64,000 bases of DNA. It comes from Bacteroidales bacterium. Lineage in GTDB: Bacteria; Bacteroidota; Bacteroidia; Bacteroidales; P3. Shown here piece by piece: positions 1 through 7,876 of the stretch (its first letter is position 1; each line of letters begins with the position of its first letter). A program made the position numbers and the translations under genes. The notes beneath the pieces were generated by a model, which was not told the origin of the DNA, searched no databases, and saw only the letters and a program-made list of their open reading frames with translations. The stretch is from contig JAGCJW010000042.1 of assembly GCA_017647785.1 (NCBI GenBank), forward strand, positions 1 to 64,000. Direction: 5' to 3'.

Positions 1-1143
1 ATGACTCATCACCTTGAAATAATCTTTAGTAGGATTAGGGAAAAGATAACACATCTTCTCTAATTCCACTTCCGGTAAAGACTGCGTATTAGAAGGAATC
101 ATAATAATAGGCACCATTGCAATGTAAATATTTTGCCAAATTGTATAAGCAGGGTCATCACCAAAATTTACCCATTCGCCATTACGCCATAAATATTTAG
201 AGTCTACAAATGAACACAATGGAATATTATCTTCTGGGCCATATTCTTTTAAAGAATTTAAATATAGATTAATAGAAAAAGTATCAATCCACCAACAACC
301 TCGCTCTTCCATTAATTGTTGATTCCACCACTGATTCGTTATAGAGTCTTTCATAAAACGATATAGTTGATACCAATTTACCATTCCTGCATAAATAGTA
401 TCATAATTCAAACCACATTCAATAGGTCCACCATGTGCCCAAATAGAATCTCTAAGGCAAGGACTATAAACACTACAAGTATGATGCATGCGAAAATGAT
501 TAGGATAATATTTAGGAACATCAAAAGCTATTTTAAAATTGTTTATATTTGTAAGACGAGCATAATCTCTTTCAGGGAAATAATAAGTATTCCAATTTTC
601 TCTATTCCAATTTACAATAGAATCTAAACTTGGACCTACGTTAAAAGTATTGAATATTGTAGTAGAAATAGTATCAAAGTTTTCATCTAAAATACAAATA
701 TCTCTATAATCATCAAGTGATTCAAAACCTATTTTCATTGCAACACCACATACAACATAATCATTGTAAGGAACATCATATTGATTAAAAATATAATCTT
801 GTGCAAACGCATCAGCGTACCTTTCGTTATTATACGAATTAGCTCCAATTACATAACCCTCAATATGGGGAGCTGAAGTGTCGCACCACGCTTTATAGTA
901 AGGTGCGTAAAAGCCCCACCTTTGAAAAGTTTCGGCATAAGGAGTGGTAAAACTTATAGAATTTACCCAAGTTTTATTGGTATCACTTGTCATAAAGCAA
1001 TTTGTGAAATATGTAGTATCAAAAACATAAAGTAAATCATACTGACTTGAATCTGGAGGAGGGATATGATGATATTGAGCTTTAAGATCTAAATTTGATA
1101 AAGAAAATAATGCGAAAACTAAAATTAATAATACTTTTTTTAT
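1..1143 (-). CDS. T9SS-secreted cargo protein, C-terminus cut by window edge, apparent ATA start
   Basis: A single open frame of 381 codons runs leftward off the window edge. It begins with a typical export signal (KKVLLILVFALFSLSNL, then LKAQ), and near the edge it reads LFPNPTKDYF, the opening of a type A T9SS C-terminal sorting domain. The middle is rich in Tyr, Trp, Asn and Asp, and I recognise no catalytic domain. No ATG, GTG or TTG precedes the signal peptide in frame: the frame after the upstream TAA reads ATT ATA TCA GTT ATA AAA AAA. The best start is the ATA at 1141-1143, about 20 nt after the promoter's predicted start point. It is probably a secreted or surface-anchored protein. 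A sequencing error or an ATG-to-ATA mutation is possible. Confidence 0.8.
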   Translation of the reverse strand, partial: MKKVLLILVFALFSLSNLDLKAQYHHIPPPDSSQYDLLYVFDTTYFTNCFMTSDTNKTWVNSISFTTPYAETFQRWGFYAPYYKAWCDTSAPHIEGYVIGANSYNNERYADAFAQDYIFNQYDVPYNDYVVCGVAMKIGFESLDDYRDICILDENFDTISTTIFNTFNVGPSLDSIVNWNRENWNTYYFPERDYARLTNINNFKIAFDVPKYYPNHFRMHHTCSVYSPCLRDSIWAHGGPIECGLNYDTIYAGMVNWYQLYRFMKDSITNQWWNQQLMEERGCWWIDTFSINLYLNSLKEYGPEDNIPLCSFVDSKYLWRNGEWVNFGDDPAYTIWQNIYIAMVPIIMIPSNTQSLPEVELEKMCYLFPNPTKDYFKVMSH

Positions 1144-1171
1144 AACTGATATAATTTAATGATTGTGGCGA

Positions 1172-1202
1172 CAAAGGTAAAGAAAAAAAAGTTTATTTCA
1201 AA
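1172..1202 (-). promoter_or_regulatory. Bacteroidota promoter for the leftmost T9SS cargo gene
   Basis: On the minus strand the -33 TTTG is at 1199-1202 and the -7 TACCTTTG at 1172-1179, with exactly 19 bp between. This matches TTTG-N19-TAnnTTTG. It supports the gene being transcribed although it lacks an ATG start. Confidence 0.75.
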
Positions 1203-1263
1203 CTTTTCTTGAAATATTTTTTGTTTTATCTTCTTTTTTGAGAAAAGAAGACAAGAAAGACTA

Positions 1264-1419
1264 TGTTTTCACAAAGGATTAATGAAATGAAACTTTATTT
1301 TCAAATTGGTTTTTCTTTGTGAAAATCTGTTTTCTCTTTAAGAAAATGGATTATCTCTTTAAGAAAACGGATTGTCTCTTTGAAAAAATGAAATAAAACT
1401 TTGAAAAAGAAAGAGGCTA
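1264..1419 (+). repeat. Dispersed intergenic repeat, copy A, with five exact 21-bp steps
   Basis: The element opens with TTTTCACAAAG, which is the exact inverse complement of CTTTGTGAAAA at 1315-1325, so the first part can fold back. From there CTTT recurs at 1315, 1336, 1357, 1378 and 1399, each exactly 21 bp apart, inside units of the form CTTTaaGAAAAyGGATtrtct. Near-identical copies lie at 31554 and 55633, all in the same orientation in this window. It does not look coding. Confidence 0.85.
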
Positions 1420-1449
1420 TCTAACATTTTTAAAGTTAAATAGCCTCTT
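1411..1449 (-). terminator. Rho-independent terminator of the rimO transcript
   Basis: AAGAGGCTAT (1411-1420) pairs perfectly with ATAGCCTCTT (1440-1449). T-rich sequence follows on the minus strand, just beyond the rimO stop. The plus strand also ends in T-runs, so it may work both ways. Confidence 0.85.
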
Positions 1450-1468
1450 TTCTTTTATTAAATAAGCA

Positions 1469-2761
1469 TTAAGCCTTGTTTATTATCTCGCCATATAGGT
1501 CAAACTCTACTGCATCGGTGATGTTTACTTGGAAAAATTCTCCAATCTTTGCTTTTTGTGCTTTTGGTATAAGGACTTCGTTATCTACCTCTGGAGAATC
1601 ATATTCTGTTCTGCCTATCCAATATTCTCCCTCTTTTCTATCAATTAACACAGTGAAGGTTTTGCCAATTTTATTTCTATTTAGTTGTAGAGAAATGCTT
1701 TCTTGCACTTGTGTTAGTTCGTCTAAACGCTCGTCTTTTTCCTCTTGAGTGACATCATCGTTTAGCTTAAATGAAGGTGTGTTTTCTTCAGGGGAGTAGG
1801 TGAAAGCTCCCATTCTGTCAAACTTTGTTTCTTCTACAAAGGTTTTTAATTCTTGGAACTCTGCTTGTGTTTCGCTTGGGTAACCTACTATAAAGGTTGT
1901 GCGAAGGCAGATGTTAGGGATTTTGGTTTTGATTTTATTGAGTAAGGTGTTGATTTCCTCTCCTGTAATCTTGCGATTCATAGATTTAAGCAAACGATTG
2001 TTGATGTGTTGCAAAGGCATGTCAATGTATTTGCACATTTTAGGTTCTTTTGCTATGAAGTCTATCAATTCATCGTTGAAATCGTTAGGGTAGGAGTATT
2101 GAAGGCGTAGCCATTTTATTTGTTCTATCTTTGCAAGCTCTTGTAATAAATCTACAAGTCTTACTTTGCCATAAAGGTCTTTGCCATAGTTGCAGGTGTC
2201 TTGTGCAATTATGATGAGTTCTTTTACGCCTTGCTTTGCTAATTGTGTGGCTTCTTCTACTAATTCTTCTATTGGAATAGAGGTGTGATGTCCTCTTATG
2301 TCGGGAATGGCACAGAAGGAACATCTTCTGTCGCATCCTTCTGAAATTTTTAAGTAAGCGTAATGTTTTGGTGTGCTTGCAAATCTTTGAAGGTAGTGTT
2401 TTTCTTCTATCTTTGCGTTTAGGTAGGTTGCTATTTCGGTATAGTCTTTCACTCCAAAGAAGGCATCTACTTCTGCGATTTCTTCTTCAAGGGTTTCTTT
2501 ATAGCGCTCTACTAAACAGCCAAATACGATTAGTGTGTTTATCTTTTTCTTGTTTTTTAGCTCGGCATATTCAAGTATTGTGTCTATTGATTCTTCTTTT
2601 GCATCGCCTATGAATCCGCAAGTGTTGATTATTACGGTATCAAATTTTGTTTTAGAAGAATCAAAGGCTATTTCGTGTCCTTCGTTTCTTAATATGCCTG
2701 CTAAATGTTCGCTATCTACAAGGTTTTTTGAGCAACCAAGTGTGATGATGTTTATTTTCAA
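1469..2761 (-). CDS. rimO: Ribosomal protein S12 methylthiotransferase RimO (radical SAM)
   Basis: RimO adds a methylthio group to the conserved Asp of ribosomal protein uS12. The 430-residue protein has the standard layout. An N-terminal MTTase domain opens with MKINIITLGCSKNLVDSE, with cluster cysteines at about 10, 48 and 82. A radical-SAM core carries CDRRCSFC (Cys 143, 147, 150), and a C-terminal TRAM domain follows. The GCSKN start and SEGCDRRCSFCAIP are typical of RimO rather than MiaB. It is the last gene of the minus-strand run rpmG, DUF4295, ftsY, outer-membrane protein, rimO, starting 12 bp after the outer-membrane protein gene and followed by a strong terminator. The ftsY-rimO pairing is common in Bacteroidota; the barrel gene between them is an extra. 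Confidence 0.95.
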   Translation of the reverse strand: MKINIITLGCSKNLVDSEHLAGILRNEGHEIAFDSSKTKFDTVIINTCGFIGDAKEESIDTILEYAELKNKKKINTLIVFGCLVERYKETLEEEIAEVDAFFGVKDYTEIATYLNAKIEEKHYLQRFASTPKHYAYLKISEGCDRRCSFCAIPDIRGHHTSIPIEELVEEATQLAKQGVKELIIIAQDTCNYGKDLYGKVRLVDLLQELAKIEQIKWLRLQYSYPNDFNDELIDFIAKEPKMCKYIDMPLQHINNRLLKSMNRKITGEEINTLLNKIKTKIPNICLRTTFIVGYPSETQAEFQELKTFVEETKFDRMGAFTYSPEENTPSFKLNDDVTQEEKDERLDELTQVQESISLQLNRNKIGKTFTVLIDRKEGEYWIGRTEYDSPEVDNEVLIPKAQKAKIGEFFQVNITDAVEFDLYGEIINKA

Positions 2762-2773
2762 GATAGTGAGGTT

Positions 2774-3442
2774 TTATAGTTTGATAACTACTCCAAGTTT
2801 TACGTTAAGTCTGCTTAGGTTTTCAGGAGTTTCTGATATATCTATTTCTTCTTCTCCTGATTTGAATGTATTAACTTGTCCTCCTAGGTATTCTACTCCA
2901 AGGTTTATTCCAATATGGTCTGAAATAAAATAGTCAGCTCCTATTTCTAATCCATAGCCTAAGCAATTACCACTAAAAATGCTTGATGCCTCTGTTTTGT
3001 CTGTGATTCTTGTTTTCATATATCCAAGAGTTGCTCTTGTCCAAAGGTCAATTTTTTCTGCTATTGTTGGTAATTGTGCCTTGAATGTTGGTCCTACATA
3101 GAAGATGTTAATGTCGTCTGAATAAAGTTTTATTGTTGTTCCGTTTTGTGATGCAACTTCTTTTTCAAAACTATGAAAGCCCATAAGCATTGAGGCTTTT
3201 AATCCCGCTGCAAGGTAGTTTGTGAATTTATAATCGTAGTTAAATCCAAAATGAAGGCAATGTCTCATTCTATCTACATGCTCAGGATTATCTACTGTGT
3301 TGATTAGTTGAGAAGGGTGGCTGTCTGCAAGTCTGAAAGCATAGCCTGTGTTCATTGAAAATATGTGTTTGTCATATTTTTCTTGTGCTGATAGGTTTGT
3401 GCCTATGAATAGTATTGCTAATGCTAATATAAGTTTTTTCAT
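2774..3442 (-). CDS. Outer-membrane beta-barrel protein, OmpW/PorT-like size
   Basis: A 222-residue exported protein starting at MKKLILALAILFIG, with signal cleavage near LSAQ. The mature part alternates polar and hydrophobic residues and ends LNVKLGVVIKL, a typical last barrel strand. A GLEIGADYFISDHIGINLG stretch resembles the outer-membrane protein beta-barrel domain common in Bacteroidota. An upstream start at 3466 would overlap ftsY and lacks a signal sequence, so 3442 is preferred; this leaves 16 bp after ftsY. It probably belongs to the ftsY-rimO transcript. Its ligand or role cannot be read from the sequence. Confidence 0.8.
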   Translation of the reverse strand: MKKLILALAILFIGTNLSAQEKYDKHIFSMNTGYAFRLADSHPSQLINTVDNPEHVDRMRHCLHFGFNYDYKFTNYLAAGLKASMLMGFHSFEKEVASQNGTTIKLYSDDINIFYVGPTFKAQLPTIAEKIDLWTRATLGYMKTRITDKTEASSIFSGNCLGYGLEIGADYFISDHIGINLGVEYLGGQVNTFKSGEEEIDISETPENLSRLNVKLGVVIKL

Positions 3443-3458
3443 GTCTTTTATTCTATGA

Positions 3459-4409
3459 TTATTCAAATAAACTATCTACGAATGCTTTACGATTGAAGAT
3501 TTGTAAGTCTTCCATTTGTTCTCCTAATCCTATGTAACGTACAGGGATTTTAAATTGTTCAGATATTCCTATAACGACTCCTCCTTTTGCTGTGCCGTCT
3601 AGTTTTGTTAAGGCTAAGGCATTTACATCTGTTGCTGCAGTAAATTGTCTTGCTTGTTCAATTGCGTTTTGTCCTGTTGAGGCATCAAGAACTAAAAGTA
3701 CTTCATTTGGGGCAGTAGGAACTACTTTCTTCATGACATTACGAATTTTAGATAATTCGTCCATTAGTCCTTTTTTGTTGTGTAAACGTCCTGCTGTGTC
3801 AATGATTACGATGTCTGCTTTTTTTGCCACAGCTGATTGAAGTGTGTCGTATGCTACTGAAGCTGGGTCAGCACCCATTCCTTGTGTAACAATATCTACA
3901 TCTACTCTTTCTGCCCAAATCTTTAGTTGGTCAACTGCTGCTGCACGGAATGTGTCAGATGCTCCAAGGATTACTTTTTTGCCTGCTTTTTTAAATTGAT
4001 ATGCGAGTTTACCTATTGTAGTTGTTTTTCCAACTCCATTAACTCCAACTACCATTATTACATATGGTACGTCTTGTGTTGGAATGTCGAAACTTTCTCT
4101 TTCTTCTGTTTCATTCTCATTTAGAAGAAACATTATTTCTTCTTTTAGGATAGTGTTAAGTTCTGATGTGCCTAAATATTTGTCGCGAGCTACTCTTTTT
4201 TCTATTCTGTCAATTATTTTCAGTGTTGTTTCTACTCCAACATCTGATTCAATAAGTATTTGCTCAAGGTTGTCAAGGACTTCATCATCTACTTTTGATT
4301 TTCCAATTATTGCTTTGGAAATTTTACTAAAAACACTCTCTTTGGTTTTTGAAAGACCTGTGTCAAGAGTTTCTTTATTCTTTTTTGTAAAGAAAGAAAA
4401 AAATCCCAT
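3459..4409 (-). CDS. ftsY: Signal recognition particle receptor FtsY
   Basis: FtsY is the membrane-associated GTPase that docks SRP-ribosome complexes at the Sec translocon. The 316-residue protein has a short basic N-terminus (MGFFSFFTKKNKE), the helical N domain, then the G domain: GVNGVGKTTT at 122-131, DTFRAAAVDQL at about 152, DTAGRLHNK, TKLDGTAKGG, and the closing GLGEQMEDLQIF. It lacks the long acidic A domain of enterobacterial FtsY, which is normal in this phylum. It lies downstream of rpmG-DUF4295 but behind a hairpin terminator, so it may be partly uncoupled from them. Confidence 0.96.
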   Translation of the reverse strand: MGFFSFFTKKNKETLDTGLSKTKESVFSKISKAIIGKSKVDDEVLDNLEQILIESDVGVETTLKIIDRIEKRVARDKYLGTSELNTILKEEIMFLLNENETEERESFDIPTQDVPYVIMVVGVNGVGKTTTIGKLAYQFKKAGKKVILGASDTFRAAAVDQLKIWAERVDVDIVTQGMGADPASVAYDTLQSAVAKKADIVIIDTAGRLHNKKGLMDELSKIRNVMKKVVPTAPNEVLLVLDASTGQNAIEQARQFTAATDVNALALTKLDGTAKGGVVIGISEQFKIPVRYIGLGEQMEDLQIFNRKAFVDSLFE

Positions 4410-4441
4410 AAGATAAAAATGTGTTTATGAATTATACAAAA

Positions 4442-4481
4442 AGGGAGTTGTTATCTTCTCGCTTTGAGACAACAACTCCCT
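4442..4481 (-). terminator. Terminator between DUF4295 and ftsY
   Basis: AGGGAGTTGTT (4442-4452) pairs exactly with AACAACTCCCT (4471-4481), and a short T-run follows on the minus strand. It would limit read-through from the ribosomal genes into ftsY. Confidence 0.8.
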
Positions 4482-4530
4482 CTAATTAAAAATCAATAAC
4501 CTAAAATTAATGTGGAAATTCCACACTAAA

Positions 4531-4686
4531 TTATTTCTTCGCAAGATATTCTTTTACACTATCAGAAGGAACAATTTCTTCTTTGAAAGTGTAAGCACCT
4601 GTTTTTTCTGAACGTACTGTTCTTATCACCTTTGCAAAATCCTTACCGCTTGAGGTTTTAAGGGTCGCAACTACTTTCTTTGCCAT
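4531..4686 (-). CDS. DUF4295 small ribosome-linked protein
   Basis: A 51-residue basic protein, MAKKVVATLKTSSGKDFAKV at its start and EYLAKK at its end. Bacteroidota genomes carry such a protein directly after rpmG, and here it follows rpmG by 19 bp. It is short, Lys-rich and co-transcribed with a ribosomal protein, so a ribosome-associated role is likely but unproven. There is no Shine-Dalgarno sequence, as usual for the phylum. Confidence 0.85.
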   Translation of the reverse strand: MAKKVVATLKTSSGKDFAKVIRTVRSEKTGAYTFKEEIVPSDSVKEYLAKK

Positions 4687-4705
4687 GTCTTATACTCCTA
4701 TTTTT

Positions 4706-4894
4706 TTATTTTATTTCTTTGTGTACAGTCATCCTTTTTAATATAGGATTGTATTTCTTTAATTCTAAACGCTCAGGAGTGTTCTTTTTTGATTTTGTTG
4801 TAACATAACGAGATGTTCCAGGCATTCCTGAAGCTTTGTGCTCTGTGCACTCAAGTATAACTTGTACTCTTACATCTTTGGTTTTCTTTGCCAT
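4706..4894 (-). CDS. rpmG: 50S ribosomal protein L33 (bL33), zinc-free form
   Basis: A 62-residue protein containing [25 protein letters not shown] and [14 protein letters not shown], the conserved bL33 core. Only one cysteine is present, so the zinc-ribbon pairs are absent; this is the C-minus form. In most Bacteroidota rpmB (bL28) lies just upstream, but here the gene starts a transcript of its own with a promoter at 4917 and rpmB is at 49704. It is co-transcribed with the DUF4295 gene. Confidence 0.95.
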   Translation of the reverse strand: MAKKTKDVRVQVILECTEHKASGMPGTSRYVTTKSKKNTPERLELKKYNPILKRMTVHKEIK

Positions 4895-4916
4895 CTTAAT
4901 TCGTTTTTTGGGTGTG

Positions 4917-4924
4917 CAAAATTA
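4917..4924 (-). promoter_or_regulatory. -7 box for rpmG-DUF4295
   Basis: TAATTTTG on the minus strand, 23 bp before the rpmG ATG, fits TAnnTTTG. It sits inside the small dyad GTGTG...CACAC (4912-4928). I see no clear -33 TTTG at the usual distance. Confidence 0.55.
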
Positions 4925-4964
4925 CACACTTTTTTCTTCTTAACCTAATATTATATCAAAAAAT

Positions 4965-5402
4965 TTATTCTTTTTCTGCAATCGCTTGTTTAACTCTCTC
5001 TATTCCAGAGATTTCATTAGTTAAATCGCCATAGTAAAATGCTCTATTGAATTTTGTTTTTGTGTAATCTCTTATAAAGCCATGTACACTTGTGTCGCCT
5101 TTTTCAAAGGAGTGAGAGATGTATGCTGAGTATCCATCTCTGCAATCTATTTTCATAGAAAGGAAGTAAATATTTCCATCTTCTCCTCTTATAACGTCAA
5201 ATTCATTAAAGCGTATTGATGAGTATTTTAGTATGTTTTGTCTAATTTCTAACAACTCTTTGTCTGTTGTTTTCGCACTTACGCCTACTACTACATAGTC
5301 TTTACCTACATAATATGGATATGGAGACTTGCTATCTTCTTGCGCAAAAGAGCAAACAAAACTTATTGTTAATAAAATTAATGTAAAAATTCTTTTTCTC
5401 AT
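4965..5402 (-). CDS. Small exported protein of unknown function
   Basis: A 145-residue protein with a clear signal peptide (RKRIFTLILLTISFVCSFAQ). The mature part has alternating beta-strand-like segments (YVGKDYVVVGVSA, NIYFLSMKIDC) and two cysteines at most. I do not recognise a family. It stands alone, with its own -7 box at 5431. It is probably periplasmic or outer-membrane associated. Confidence 0.7.
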   Translation of the reverse strand: MRKRIFTLILLTISFVCSFAQEDSKSPYPYYVGKDYVVVGVSAKTTDKELLEIRQNILKYSSIRFNEFDVIRGEDGNIYFLSMKIDCRDGYSAYISHSFEKGDTSVHGFIRDYTKTKFNRAFYYGDLTNEISGIERVKQAIAEKE

Positions 5403-5430
5403 ACTTTAAAAATACGAACAATTGAGTTTG

Positions 5431-5438
5431 CAAAGATA
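5431..5438 (-). promoter_or_regulatory. -7 box for the 4965-5402 gene
   Basis: TATCTTTG on the minus strand, 29 bp before the ATG, is the best -7 form in this window. The -33 region is weak. Confidence 0.6.
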
Positions 5439-5504
5439 TGAAAAAAAATCAACTTACCTAAACTTTTGTTTATGAAAATAATCTCTAAAGGGAAAAAAAC
5501 TCTT

Positions 5505-5588
5505 TCTTTGCTTTAATTTTTTAATTCTTTGATTTAATTTTCTCTTTCTTTGTTTTATTTTTTTAATTCTTTGTTTTATTTATCTTTT
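5505..5588 (+). repeat. Four tandem 21-bp units upstream of lpxC
   Basis: TCTTTG recurs at 5505, 5526, 5547 and 5568, exactly 21 bp apart, within units like TCTTTGnTTTAATTTTTTAAT. It lies between the divergent genes 4965-5402 and lpxC, just upstream of the lpxC promoter. The same unit recurs at 11652 and, inverted, at 42281. Confidence 0.85.
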
Positions 5589-5618
5589 ATAAAGATTGTT
5601 AGTTTGAATAAAAAGTTC

Positions 5619-5626
5619 TACCTTTG
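5619..5626 (+). promoter_or_regulatory. -7 box for lpxC/fabZ-lpxA
   Basis: TACCTTTG ends 14 bp before the lpxC ATG, so the leader is only about 10 nt. A TTG at 5596-5598 is at the -33 distance. Confidence 0.65.
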
Positions 5627-5640
5627 CACTTTCAAAGCTT

Positions 5641-7029
5641 ATGGAAAGACAAACTACAATAAAAAACAAGATAACAATAAAGGGTAAAGGGCTTCATACA
5701 GGTAAACTTGTTGAAGTAAATATTTTACCTTCAACTGCTGATAGTGGTATTGTTTTTAAAAGGGTTGATTTAGGAGAAGAAGCGATTGTAAAAGCTCTTG
5801 CAGAGGCTGTTACAGAGACTTCAAGAGGTACAACTATTGAAAACAAAGGAGCTAAGGTTGCTACTATAGAACACTTGATGGCAGCTTTGTATTCTCAGCA
5901 AATAGATAATGCTTTAATTGAAATAGACGGAGAGGAAGTTCCTATTCTTGACGGAAGCTCAAAGTATTGGTTGCAAGCAATAGAAAGTAGCGGAGTTCAA
6001 GAATTAGATAAAGCAAGAGAGTATTATTGTCTTAAAGAGGTAGTAACTTATGTTGATGAAGAAAACGACATAGAGTTAGTTGCTCTTCCATACGATGGCT
6101 TCAAAGTTGATTTAAACATAGATTTTTCTCCAAGAATCATAGGAAGCCAACAATCAAAGCTAAAAGATTTATCTGAATTTAAGGAAGGATTTTCTAATTG
6201 TCGCACATTTGTTTTCCTTGATGAGATAGAACAGTTGTTAAAACTTAATCTTATCAAAGGTGGTGACTTAGACAATGCTCTTATATTTGTAGATAAGGTT
6301 TTAGAAAAAGACCAATTAAATCATTTAGCAAATCTTTTTGGAAAGAATCCTGATGAAATAAAAGTTGAAAAGGGATTACTTAATAATGTAAAGCAGAATT
6401 TTGATAATGAACCTGCACGTCACAAATTATTAGACTTTATAGGGGATATAGCTCTTGTCGGAAAACCTTTGAAGGCTCGTTTTTTTGTAAGACGTCCAGG
6501 ACATAAAGTAAATAATATATTAGCAAGAAAAATTAAGACAATCATGGAAGAAAATAAAGGAATACCGGTTTACGACCCAAACAAAGAACCTGTATATGAT
6601 ATAAAAGCAATAAAAGGATTGTTGCCTCATAGATTCCCAATGTTACTTATAGATAAAGTAATAGAAATAGGAGAAGACTATGTAATAGGATTGAAAAATG
6701 TTACAGGTAATGAAGACTTCTTTAATGGTCACTTCCCAGAAGAACCTGTTATGCCTGGTGTATTAATAGTAGAAGCATTAGGACAAACAGGAGGAGTTTT
6801 AGCATTAAAGGATATAGAAGACCCAGAGAATTACAGCACTTACTTTATGAAATTTGAAGAAGTTAAATTCAGAAATAAAGTGGTTCCAGGTGATACTCTA
6901 TTATTAAAGCTTACTCTTTCTGAACCAATAAGAAGAGGAATCGTAAAAATGAGAGGTGAAGCATACGTTGGCAATAAATTAGTTGTAGAAGCTCAACTAA
7001 TGGCACAAGTAGCTAAAACTAAAAAATAA
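5641..7029 (+). CDS. lpxC/fabZ: Bifunctional LpxC deacetylase / FabZ hydroxyacyl-ACP dehydratase
   Basis: A fusion typical of Bacteroidota, 462 residues. Residues 1 to about 305 are LpxC, which removes the acetyl group from UDP-3-O-acyl-GlcNAc, the committed step of lipid A synthesis. Its zinc ligands are visible in IEHLM (His78) and HKLLDFIGD (His261, Asp265), with GGDLDNALIF between. Residues from about 320 are FabZ, a hot-dog fold dehydratase, with LLPHRFPMLLID, the catalytic His364 in GHFPEEPVMPG and Glu378 in LIVEALGQ. lpxA follows 4 bp later, so the pair forms one transcript. No lpxD is next to it. Confidence 0.97.
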   Translation: MERQTTIKNKITIKGKGLHTGKLVEVNILPSTADSGIVFKRVDLGEEAIVKALAEAVTETSRGTTIENKGAKVATIEHLMAALYSQQIDNALIEIDGEEVPILDGSSKYWLQAIESSGVQELDKAREYYCLKEVVTYVDEENDIELVALPYDGFKVDLNIDFSPRIIGSQQSKLKDLSEFKEGFSNCRTFVFLDEIEQLLKLNLIKGGDLDNALIFVDKVLEKDQLNHLANLFGKNPDEIKVEKGLLNNVKQNFDNEPARHKLLDFIGDIALVGKPLKARFFVRRPGHKVNNILARKIKTIMEENKGIPVYDPNKEPVYDIKAIKGLLPHRFPMLLIDKVIEIGEDYVIGLKNVTGNEDFFNGHFPEEPVMPGVLIVEALGQTGGVLALKDIEDPENYSTYFMKFEEVKFRNKVVPGDTLLLKLTLSEPIRRGIVKMRGEAYVGNKLVVEAQLMAQVAKTKK

Positions 7030-7033
7030 AAAA

Positions 7034-7816
7034 ATGAACAACCAAATGTATTATGTTCATCCTAATGCAAAGATAGGAAAGAACGTAACAATAGAACCTT
7101 TTGCGGTTATATATGATGACGTAGAAATAGGTGATGATTGTTGGATAGGACCACACGTTACTATATTTCCAGGTGCAAGAATTGGTAAAAATTGTAAGAT
7201 ATTTCCTTCTGCAAGTATAGCAGCAGTTCCTCAAGATTTGAAATTTGAAGGAGAATATACAACTGCAGAAATAGGGGACAACAATATAATTAGAGAATTT
7301 GTTACTATTAATAGAGGAACAAATGCTAATAAGCGTACTGTTATAGGAAATAATAATCTTATAATGGCCTATGCTCACATTGCACACGATTGTATAGTAG
7401 GCAATAATTGTATCTTAGCGAATTGTGCTACTCTTGCAGGTCATGTTGAAGTAGATGATTTTGCGATTATTGGAGGACAAAGTGCAGTTCATCAATTCTG
7501 TCGTATAGGAAAACACGTTATCTTAAGTGGAGGTTCGTTAATTGATAAAGATATACCACCATATGTTAAGGGAGGTAAATTCCCTGTTTCTTATTGTGGA
7601 GTGAACTCTGTTGGTTTAACAAGAAGAGGTTATTCAAGAGAAACAATCAATAACATACAAAGCATTTATAGAGTAGTATTCCAAAGTGGATTGACTTATA
7701 CAAATGCTTTATCAGAAATAAAACAACTTCCTCAATCTCCAGAAGGCGATGAAATAATAGCGTTTATGGAAAAAGCAGAAAGAGGACTTATGAAAGGTTT
7801 TTCTTCAATTAGATAA
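7034..7816 (+). CDS. lpxA: UDP-N-acetylglucosamine acyltransferase LpxA
   Basis: LpxA catalyses the first acylation in lipid A synthesis. The 260-residue protein shows the left-handed beta-helix hexapeptide pattern from VHPNAKIGKNVTIEPFAVI on. It has the catalytic His in MAYAHIAHDC, the GGQSAVHQFCRIGKH segment, and an alpha-helical C-terminus. Start and length are as expected. It is translated directly after lpxC/fabZ and followed by a bidirectional terminator. Confidence 0.96.
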   Translation: MNNQMYYVHPNAKIGKNVTIEPFAVIYDDVEIGDDCWIGPHVTIFPGARIGKNCKIFPSASIAAVPQDLKFEGEYTTAEIGDNNIIREFVTINRGTNANKRTVIGNNNLIMAYAHIAHDCIVGNNCILANCATLAGHVEVDDFAIIGGQSAVHQFCRIGKHVILSGGSLIDKDIPPYVKGGKFPVSYCGVNSVGLTRRGYSRETINNIQSIYRVVFQSGLTYTNALSEIKQLPQSPEGDEIIAFMEKAERGLMKGFSSIR

Positions 7817-7836
7817 GAAGATATATTTCAAAAAAT

Positions 7837-7871
7837 AAAAGCGTCATAATTTCAAAAATTGTGACGCTTTT
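7837..7871. terminator. Bidirectional terminator between lpxA and the SDR gene
   Basis: AAAAGCGTCA (7837-7846) pairs with TGACGCTTTT (7862-7871). T-runs follow on both strands between the convergent genes. Confidence 0.85.
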
Positions 7872-7876
7872 TTATT

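Larger units (their letters stand above)
1144..1468. other. Intergenic stretch of 325 bp: promoter, repeat element and terminator, no gene
   Basis: From right to left this gap holds the rimO terminator (1411-1449), dispersed repeat copy A (1264-1419), a small dyad at 1229-1251 (TCTTCTTTT...AAAAGAAGA) and the promoter of the leftmost gene. I see no credible coding frame. Confidence 0.8.

Noticed and set aside
367..627. An 86-codon plus-strand frame
   Set aside because: It lies antisense to the intact T9SS cargo frame at 1-1143.
1315..1419. CRISPR array at the 21-bp repeats
   Set aside because: Units are contiguous with no unique spacers, the repeat is too short and A/T-rich, and no cas genes are present.
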